Assembly: GCA_949948825.1 (NCBI GenBank)
Contig: CATLIJ010000104.1
Location: 1-8,085, forward strand
Reading direction: 5' to 3'
Length of the DNA: 8,085 bases
Source: an uncultured Clostridiaceae bacterium
Lineage (GTDB): Bacteria > Bacillota > Clostridia > Lachnospirales > Lachnospiraceae
Shown: piece after piece, positions 1 to 4,553 of the stretch
Position numbering within the stretch: the first letter of the stretch is position 1
Layout of the letters: the number at the start of each line of letters is the position of its first letter
Translations under genes and position numbers: made by a program
The notes under the pieces: generated by a model
Seen by the model: the letters and a program-made list of their open reading frames with translations, nothing else
Databases searched by the model: none
What the model was told of the DNA's origin: nothing

Positions 1-49
1 CTGCTGCTGTAAATACTGCTGTTGCCAATGCGATCACTGATTTTTTCAT
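1..49 (-). CDS. metQ: MetQ methionine-binding lipoprotein, N-terminal fragment (cut by window edge)
   Basis: Only the first 16 codons are in the window. They begin MKKSVIALATAVFTAA, a lysine-rich start followed by a hydrophobic stretch, as in a Gram-positive lipoprotein signal peptide. The lipobox cysteine and mature domain lie outside. The start ATG (49-47) is preceded six bases upstream by a strong AGGAGGAG ribosome binding site (63-56). The gene follows metN and metI on the same strand, and in MetNIQ systems the third gene encodes the extracytoplasmic substrate-binding lipoprotein that delivers L- or D-methionine to MetI. The identity rests on operon position and signal peptide, not on the binding domain. 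Another NlpA-family binding protein would look the same here. Confidence 0.75.
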   Translation of the reverse strand, partial: MKKSVIALATAVFTAA

Positions 50-55
50 AACTAA

Positions 56-63
56 CTCCTCCT
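56..63 (-). promoter_or_regulatory. Ribosome binding site of metQ
   Basis: AGGAGGAG on the minus strand, six bases before the metQ ATG. It is a near-perfect Shine-Dalgarno and fixes the start of the truncated gene. Its strength fits a binding protein made in excess over the permease and ATPase. Confidence 0.8.
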
Positions 64-108
64 CGTATTATGATTGATTTGATTTATATGGCATTTCGCC
101 AACAGCCA

Positions 109-127
109 AAAGAGCCTTTCGCCCTTT
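109..127 (-). other. Small stem-loop between metI and metQ
   Basis: On the minus strand a 7-bp stem (AAAGGGC / GCTCTTT, one G-U pair) closes a 5-nt loop. It lies in the 88-base metI-metQ gap, just past the metI stop. Only a short T run follows, so it is at best a weak terminator. In ABC operons such intercistronic hairpins often protect or set 3' ends and so raise the binding-protein level relative to upstream genes. That role is inferred. Confidence 0.3.
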
Positions 128-137
128 GACTGCTAAA

Positions 138-803
138 TCACCGAATCCTTTTATCTCCCCTTTTAGACAGCTGCGTGCCAATCTCCTGAATGATCTGCAC
201 CATCACCACCAGAAGAATCACTGCCACCCACATAAGTCCCGGCTCATATCGGTAATACCCATAGTTAATGGCCACAGCCCCCAGGCCGCCTCCGCCGGTA
301 AAGCCAGCCATGGCTGAATAGCTCAATATGGTAGTCACTGCCAGGGCTGCTCCCAAAAGCAGGGAAGGCCGGGATTCCGGCAGCAGCACCTTCCAGATAA
401 TCTGCCAGGTGGAAGCTCCCATGGATTTTGCCGCCTCAATCACCCCTGGGTCAATCTCCCGGAAAGAGGATTCCACCACACGGGCAATGTACGGCGCTGC
501 TGCAATGGTCAAAGGAATGACAATGGCCGGAGATCCGATCCGGGTGCCAATGACAATCTTGGACAGGGGAAGCACAATAAACAGCAAAATCAAAAACGGC
601 ACGGACCGCAGCAGATTAATGGCAAGGCCTAAAATCTTCTGAAGCCAGGGAATGGGATAGATTCCGTCTGTGTCCGTCACCACCAGCACAATTCCCAGCG
701 GCATTCCGATTCCATAGGCAAACAGAGAGGAAAGAGCCACCATATAAAAAGTCTCCCATATGGCTGTCTTCAACATAGTGATGGTTGTTGCATCAAACGT
801 CAT
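138..803 (-). CDS. metI: Methionine ABC transporter permease MetI
   Basis: A 221-residue inner-membrane permease, the usual size for MetI. It forms the channel through which methionine delivered by MetQ is moved by MetN ATP hydrolysis. The N-terminus (MTFDATTITMLKTAIWETFY) aligns with the family start. Several hydrophobic segments follow, roughly at residues 15-41, 58-85, 92-110, 148-168 and 190-208. The cytoplasmic EAA coupling motif is at about 123-142 (EAAKSMGAS, ending in LP), the loop that docks onto the ATPase. The glycine-rich GGGGLGAVAINYGYYRY near 170-186 is typical of MetI. The start ATG at 803 overlaps the end of metN by 11 bases and has a strong GAGGAGGTG site (819-811), so translation is probably coupled to metN. 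It shares the metN promoter and leader; no internal promoter was seen. Confidence 0.95.
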   Translation of the reverse strand: MTFDATTITMLKTAIWETFYMVALSSLFAYGIGMPLGIVLVVTDTDGIYPIPWLQKILGLAINLLRSVPFLILLFIVLPLSKIVIGTRIGSPAIVIPLTIAAAPYIARVVESSFREIDPGVIEAAKSMGASTWQIIWKVLLPESRPSLLLGAALAVTTILSYSAMAGFTGGGGLGAVAINYGYYRYEPGLMWVAVILLVVMVQIIQEIGTQLSKRGDKRIR

Positions 804-1812
804 ATTTTGTCACCTCCTCAAAAGGAACCTGAATGGTCTTTAAATAATTAATTACCCGGTTGGCATCTGACTCATCCTCCGGAAGCTGAAGAATCATCTG
901 CCCCATGGCAGTACCCTTTATGTCTTTTGTTGCCGCATACATAATATTGACTGGCACCTTGCAGGCCAGAACCAGATTGGAAATCACCGGCTCTGTGGAT
1001 TCCCTTCCGTCAAAGGTAATGCGGAGCAGCCTGGAATCGCTGAACTTCACCTGATTAACCGCATCTCCCAAAATCAGCTGCCGTCCGATCTTGGACTTTG
1101 GCTCGGAAAAGATCTCCGATACAGTCCCCAGCTCGGCTATGTGGCTCTGGTCAATGATTGCCACCCGGTCACAGATGGCCTCAATCACTGCCATCTCATG
1201 GGTAATGACAATCACTGTCACCCCCATAGTCTTGTTGATCTCCTTTAACAGAGCCAGAATGGACTTGGTGGTATTGGGGTCCAATGCGCTGGTGGCCTCA
1301 TCACACAAAATCACCTTTGGATTTGTGGCCAGGGCCCGGGCAATCGCCACCCGCTGCTTCTGGCCGCCAGACAGCTGGGCCGGATAAGCCTTTGCCCGGT
1401 CTGCCAGTCCCACCAGCTCCAAAAGCTCCATGGCGCGCTTCCTTCCCTCCTGTCTGGATATTCCCCCAATCTCCATGGGGAAACAGACATTCCGCAGCAC
1501 ATTCCGCTGAGCCAGAAGATTAAACTGCTGGAAAATCATTCCCATGGAACGTCTGGCCATTCTCTTCTGCTTATCATTCTGAGCTGCCAGATTCTCTCCC
1601 TCAAAAATCACTTCCCCGGAAGTGGGCGTCTCCAGCATATTGATGCACCGCACCAGAGTACTCTTTCCTGCCCCGGACAAGCCAATAATCCCAAAAACCT
1701 CTCCCCGGTTAATGTCCAGGTTAATGTCCTCCAGCGCCACCACCGGACCGTTTGCGGTTTTAAACTCCTTTCCCACCCTCCGCAGCCGTATAATGGGTTC
1801 TTCCATTGCCAT
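793..1812 (-). CDS. metN: Methionine ABC transporter ATP-binding protein MetN
   Basis: The cytoplasmic ATPase that powers the MetNIQ importer, about 339 residues, the normal MetN length. Motifs in order (numbering from ATG 1812): Walker A GLSGAGKST at 44-52, Q-loop glutamine near 95, ABC signature LSGGQ at 147-151, Walker B VILCDE at 167-172 followed by the D-loop SALD, and the H-loop histidine of VITHEM at 205. Residues from about 260 to the end form the NIL/ACT-like domain that in MetN homologues binds methionine and inhibits transport (trans-inhibition). That domain separates MetN from generic amino-acid ABC ATPases. An AAGGAG site (1823-1818) lies five bases before the ATG at 1812. GTG 1815 is too close to the site and ATG 1806 is farther, so 1812 is preferred, with 1806 possible. 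It is the first gene of metNIQ, preceded by an attenuator leader. Confidence 0.96.
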   Translation of the reverse strand: MAMEEPIIRLRRVGKEFKTANGPVVALEDINLDINRGEVFGIIGLSGAGKSTLVRCINMLETPTSGEVIFEGENLAAQNDKQKRMARRSMGMIFQQFNLLAQRNVLRNVCFPMEIGGISRQEGRKRAMELLELVGLADRAKAYPAQLSGGQKQRVAIARALATNPKVILCDEATSALDPNTTKSILALLKEINKTMGVTVIVITHEMAVIEAICDRVAIIDQSHIAELGTVSEIFSEPKSKIGRQLILGDAVNQVKFSDSRLLRITFDGRESTEPVISNLVLACKVPVNIMYAATKDIKGTAMGQMILQLPEDESDANRVINYLKTIQVPFEEVTKYDV

Positions 1813-1862
1813 CACTGCTCCTTTCTTTATTCAAAGTATTGTTTTCTGCCCTGTGTGCATAT

Positions 1863-1896
1863 AAAAAATCGCAAACCTGCCAGGGCTTGCGATTTT
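1863..1896 (-). terminator. Rho-independent terminator (attenuator) in the metNIQ leader
   Basis: On the minus strand a 13-bp stem with a single G-U pair (AAAATCGCAAGCC / GGTTTGCGATTTT) closes a 6-nt loop and runs into a T6 tract at 1868-1863. It lies about 50 bases upstream of metN and downstream of a promoter and a Met-rich leader ORF, with no other gene ending at it. It is therefore best read as an intrinsic attenuator terminating metNIQ transcription, not as the end of a preceding operon. Confidence 0.9.
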
Positions 1897-1946
1897 AAAG
1901 TATCCGTCCAATTTTCACCGGAACCATCCAATGCTTCTCACAATCC
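1884..1946 (-). promoter_or_regulatory. Candidate antiterminator pairing in the metNIQ leader
   Basis: GGATTGTGA at 1946-1938 can pair with TCGCAAGCC at 1892-1884. This gives 8 of 9 pairs, with one G-U and one A-G mismatch. The latter segment is most of the 5' arm of the terminator stem, so the two structures exclude each other. The upstream strand begins 7 bases after the leader peptide stop codon, where a terminating ribosome would cover it. Inferred by eye; no energy was calculated. Confidence 0.45.
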
Positions 1947-1952
1947 ATGCAG

Positions 1953-2051
1953 TTATCTAAGACTTTTTAGGCATACGAACATGCGGCACATGCACATCAT
2001 CATGCCGCTCATCCCCATCTTATTCATCTGCAGGCTTGTCCGGTTATTCAT
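1953..2051 (-). CDS. Methionine/cysteine-rich leader peptide of metNIQ (32 aa)
   Basis: A short ORF starting at ATG 2051-2049 and ending at TAA 1955-1953. Its 32 residues include nine Met (1, 9, 12, 14, 17, 18, 19, 21, 24) and three Cys (20, 22, 27). The core, residues 17-22, reads MMMCMC, encoded by consecutive ATG and TGC codons. A GGAG core within AAGGATGGAG (2068-2059) lies seven bases upstream, a good Shine-Dalgarno. The ORF sits between a strong promoter and an intrinsic terminator directly before the methionine importer genes. This density of sulfur amino-acid codons, in this frame and place, matches the regulatory peptides of trp and his attenuators. The peptide itself probably has no function: translation speed would report Met-tRNA (perhaps also Cys-tRNA) charging. 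It does not resemble a stable protein. The opposite-strand ORF here looks like its shadow. Confidence 0.82.
   Translation of the reverse strand: MNNRTSLQMNKMGMSGMMMCMCRMFVCLKSLR
1971..2008 (-). other. Hairpins within the leader ORF (possible pause structures)
   Basis: Two stems can be drawn across the Met codons in the transcript. GCGGCA (2008-2003) pairs with TGCCGC (1988-1983), enclosing the MMMCM codons. Immediately downstream GCATG-TTCG-TATGC (1984-1971) forms a 5-bp stem (one G-U) with a UUCG loop. They share two bases, so they may alternate. Structures here could pause RNA polymerase until a ribosome starts the leader ORF, as in classical attenuators; that role is inferred. Confidence 0.4.
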
Positions 2052-2058
2052 AACGATT

Positions 2059-2148
2059 CTCCATCCTTAATAAAAATATGAATCTTTCCAGTGCTCTGTC
2101 CAGACAGAAATCAGAGTTGACAGCTGCATAATTTGTGTCCGGATGGAG
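2059..2148 (-). promoter_or_regulatory. Anti-Shine-Dalgarno pairing for the leader peptide
   Basis: CTCCATCC at 2148-2141, near the 5' end of the transcript, is a perfect 8-nt complement of GGATGGAG at 2066-2059, which contains the leader ORF's Shine-Dalgarno. Pairing would enclose 74 nt and hide the site. Inside the enclosed region a smaller stem (TCTGT / ACAGA around a CTGG loop) is visible. This may tune how readily the leader is translated. Confidence 0.45.
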
Positions 2149-2162
2149 TACTAGAACCCATG

Positions 2163-2177
2163 AGCGTATTTTACGCT
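2163..2177. promoter_or_regulatory. Inverted repeat overlapping the -10 box of the metNIQ promoter
   Basis: AGCGTA-AAA-TACGCT is a perfect 6-bp inverted repeat with a 3-base centre, and it contains the -10 hexamer. The position suits a repressor operator. It could also form a tiny RNA hairpin, but it lies upstream of the expected start point. No cognate regulator is identified. Confidence 0.4.
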
Positions 2178-2196
2178 AACCAAAGGAATTTGTCAA
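2168..2196 (-). promoter_or_regulatory. metNIQ promoter (sigma-A type)
   Basis: TTGACA (2196-2191, perfect -35), a 17-base spacer and TAAAAT (2173-2168, 5 of 6 to TATAAT) on the minus strand. Expected transcription start is near 2161, giving a leader of about 350 nt before metN. The -35 box contains the stop codon of the upstream Rpn-like remnant. Confidence 0.88.
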
Positions 2197-2864
2197 GTTT
2201 TTTTAGAAAGGGACAGATAATAGTCCGCTTCCCCGGAAGACAATTCATACGTTTTCATTAGTAGTTTTTGCATCATCACAGGATCAAACTTAAATTCCTC
2301 ATAGGATTTTATAGCACGAAGAATAGATTCCTTATTTTTTTCCTCCATCTCTGATGCCATGGAATCTCTGGTTGATTTTACTGCTGCTTCCATCTCCGAT
2401 GCCATGGAATCTCTGGTTGATTTTACTGCTGCTTCCATCTCCGATACCATGAAATCTCTGGTTGATTTCACTGCCGAATCTACAATTTTATTAATTTCCG
2501 GTTCCATAAGCTCCAACAATGCCTGACACATACCTTCCTCTCCTCTCAATTCTTCAATCGTCTGCCAGTTGGCTCTGGTGACTGCTTCCAGAACAGCATC
2601 TGCATACTCTTTTTCATGGGTTTTGGATAAAGTTCCTATATTGGTCAGCAATTCCCGAATTTCTTGTTTTTCCAGTCCACAGGTCAACAGCTTCAGCCAT
2701 TTATGTTCTTTCCTTTCCAGTTCATTCCCTACAATAATTTGTGTTGGAAACAAAACCGAGTCTGCTATATAGTAGATTCCAGGATAGGGATTGGTGATAT
2801 GAACATTGTGTTCTTTAAAATACTGAAATAATTTTACCGGCTTTGCATCTCGATCAAATACTTT
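2193..2864 (-). pseudogene. Rpn-like (PD-(D/E)XK nuclease family-related) protein, 5'-truncated remnant
   Basis: The frame is open from just after a TAA at 2867-2865 to TGA 2195-2193, about 223 codons, but has no ATG or GTG near its beginning. The first usable codon is TTG 2753, without a convincing ribosome binding site. Protein-like sequence clearly continues upstream of that TTG, with NVHITNPYPGIYYIADSVLF leading into FPTQIIVGNEL and HKWLKLLT. I recognise this from Rpn-like proteins common in Lachnospiraceae, where it follows an N-terminal nuclease-like region absent here. Next comes a helical, charged segment. The Lys/Glu-rich unit AAVKSTRDSMASEME then recurs about three times (near residues 92-136 from the TTG), likely helical or coiled-coil. 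The end is an amphipathic tail. The missing N-terminus means no nuclease activity is expected. Family assignment is from remembered similarity. A functional short protein from a nonstandard start cannot be excluded. Confidence 0.6.
2346..2480. repeat. Three 45-bp tandem repeats in the Rpn-like remnant
   Basis: Units begin at 2346, 2391 and 2436, exactly 45 bp apart. The first two differ at a single base. The third, which encodes the N-terminal-most copy, has several differences. Each unit encodes 15 residues in frame, so copy-number change would not shift the frame. The near-identity of two copies points to recent duplication by slippage or unequal recombination. Confidence 0.9.
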
Positions 2865-2868
2865 TTAT

Positions 2869-2896
2869 ATTATAACATAGATTGCAGGTTTTACAA
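2869..2896 (-). promoter_or_regulatory. Putative promoter upstream of the Rpn-like remnant
   Basis: TTGTAA (2896-2891, 4 of 6), a 16-base spacer and a perfect TATAAT (2874-2869) on the minus strand. It would start transcription near 2862, at the very beginning of the open frame, leaving no room for an untranslated leader with a conventional start. It may be a leftover or chance promoter in AT-rich DNA. Confidence 0.45.
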
Positions 2897-2989
2897 GATA
2901 CCAATTTTTATCCGTTTTTTACATCCGGCGAACGCCCTGGCTTTTGTCCGACGAAAAAAGATAAGGATTTATACACTTTCAGAAATCTC

Positions 2990-4552
2990 CTACCGCACTG
3001 CTGTCAGCTCAGGCACACACATATCAAAACAGACGGAATCCACCACACTTTTCATTTCATGGTTGTACACCACAATATTCAGCCCACGCTTCCTTCTGGC
3101 CTGTTCTCCCCCATTTATTTTAATGGAACAGTCATTGCCGCATCCAGCTCCTGCACTGACAATCTGGTAAACCACTTTTCCTCCGCGAAAAGAACCTAAT
3201 TCCTCCAGACGCTCTCCGGACATTTCTTCGTACACTGCTTTTCCTGCCTCCACCACTGCGCTGTAACTCTTTTTCTCCCCGCCATCCAAATCTGCTTTCA
3301 GACCAAGCTCCTTTAGCTTTTCCTGCAGCCCTTCATCCAAATAACCTGCCCCGTCCTCCTTAACTGCAAAAAACACTGTGTACCGGGAATCCTTTAAAAG
3401 CTCCAGGTATTTTTCCAGGCGATTCTCATACCGAAGCTGAAAATCCTTCCAGACTCCATCTCCAAAATTCCTTGTGTCCTCCCACTGCTGGTCAGTCTGA
3501 TCGCCCAGCCCATATTGTCCGGACAATATCTCTCCCATGTAATAAGTCATCTTTCTGGCTCCGGATGGATTGGCATGGGCATTTTTCGTACCCCCTGTGC
3601 TGCTGTCATTCATATCCTGTGCATAGTCAAACCCAATCTTCTCAAAAAGCTTTTTCTCATTAAAATCAAAGAAGCTTACATCGTTTTTCTCTGCATAAGC
3701 TGCAATGGTATTATGCTGTTGTAACGTCTGAGCCAGCGTAGGTGTTTTTATGAGAATCAGCTGGATTCCCTGCTCTCTGCACAGCAAAAGAAGCTTGTCC
3801 AGATACTCTCCAGCCTGCTCCTGAAAAGGCGTCTGCTCCAGATTCCCGGCCGGGTCTGGTCCTTTTTTCTGTCCCGGATTTTCTTCCCCACCCTCTGCCT
3901 GAAAAGGAACAAACTCTTCATATCCGCATTTTCCCCGGTACAGCCAAAAGCCCTTCAGCTGCGGCACAGAAGCAAATTCTCCCCAGGTAAAATCCGTCTC
4001 ATTCAGCCCGGTCCACCGGGTATGAAAACGAATGTTGGTGAGAAAATAGCTTTGCCATGAAAGCTCCTCATCAAAGCTGCAGATGGTCCGGACTGCCTCC
4101 CACTTGACTGGCCCTGGCCGCATCTCATCAAAAGCCTGACGGGTTTCTCCCTCTGCCTCCCTGCAGTCCCGGAAAAGCTCATAACAATCCAGGATCACTG
4201 CCTTTGGGGACTGATACCGACAGGCTTCCTTCAGCCAGAAATAAGAAGCCCACAGGCTTTGGTGATTGCTTCCCAGGTTATAGCTTCTCACCCCAAAATG
4301 GTTGTACAGTTCCTGAGGGTTGATTCCTGCTGCTGCCTGACTGCTTCCAAGAATCAAAACATCCACAGTTCCCGGCTCCATCTGGTAAAATCCCTGATAG
4401 GTGTCTGTCAGAGGATTGGTCACATTATGCCGGTATTTTGGCATCAGGGTCCGGTTCACCCCATAAACCATCATTCCCATCAAACACAAAAAGAGGATGG
4501 TCTTTAAAACAAAGCTTCCTCTGCTTCTTCGGTTTTCCCTTACCTGCTCCAC
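2990..4552 (-). CDS. Membrane-anchored SGNH/AlgX-like glycan O-acyltransferase partner with C-terminal ILEI-like domain
   Basis: Predicted 520 residues from GTG 4552. One membrane segment (about 15-34) follows a basic cytoplasmic tail, placing the rest outside. The SGNH block I is DVLILGSSQAAAGINP near 64-79, with the nucleophile serine in GSS. A late block HANPSGARKM near 326-335 supplies the His-x-Asn-x-x-Gly-Ala signature seen in DltD/AlgJ/AlgX relatives, although the Asp normally three residues before the His is Lys. The C-terminal ~140 residues resemble the ILEI (FAM3-type) domain, including RGLNIVVYN and DSVCFDM. With its MBOAT neighbour it is expected to transfer acyl, probably acetyl, groups to an exported glycan; substrate unknown. 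Start choice: GGAGG (4565-4561) lies eight bases before the GTG, one base past the upstream stop. Longer versions (ATG 4585, TTG 4609) lack a good site. No dltA/dltC nearby argues against D-alanylation. Confidence 0.8.
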   Translation of the reverse strand: MEQVRENRRSRGSFVLKTILFLCLMGMMVYGVNRTLMPKYRHNVTNPLTDTYQGFYQMEPGTVDVLILGSSQAAAGINPQELYNHFGVRSYNLGSNHQSLWASYFWLKEACRYQSPKAVILDCYELFRDCREAEGETRQAFDEMRPGPVKWEAVRTICSFDEELSWQSYFLTNIRFHTRWTGLNETDFTWGEFASVPQLKGFWLYRGKCGYEEFVPFQAEGGEENPGQKKGPDPAGNLEQTPFQEQAGEYLDKLLLLCREQGIQLILIKTPTLAQTLQQHNTIAAYAEKNDVSFFDFNEKKLFEKIGFDYAQDMNDSSTGGTKNAHANPSGARKMTYYMGEILSGQYGLGDQTDQQWEDTRNFGDGVWKDFQLRYENRLEKYLELLKDSRYTVFFAVKEDGAGYLDEGLQEKLKELGLKADLDGGEKKSYSAVVEAGKAVYEEMSGERLEELGSFRGGKVVYQIVSAGAGCGNDCSIKINGGEQARRKRGLNIVVYNHEMKSVVDSVCFDMCVPELTAVR

Positions 4553-4553
4553 A

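Noticed and set aside
1896..1935. T-box antiterminator-like sequence TTGGATGGTTCCGG
   Set aside because: It vaguely resembles the T-box GGGTGGNACCGCG, but key positions differ and I could not identify a stem I with a Met specifier loop.
1855..2070. Plus-strand 71-codon ORF across the metNIQ leader
   Set aside because: It has no ribosome binding site, lies antisense to the leader, and its His/Ile/Met pattern is what antisense of ATG-rich sequence would give.
1816..2160. SAM-I (S-box) riboswitch in the metNIQ leader
   Set aside because: This is the usual Firmicute expectation, but I find no recognisable S-box core (GAGGGACTGGCCC / GCAACC type) on the minus strand. The Met-rich ORF accounts for the region better. 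A covariance search would settle it.
2881..2989. Terminator after the SGNH gene
   Set aside because: The only symmetry (GGCG-TT-CGCC) has a two-base centre and is not followed by a clean T run on the minus strand. I see no convincing terminator in this gap.
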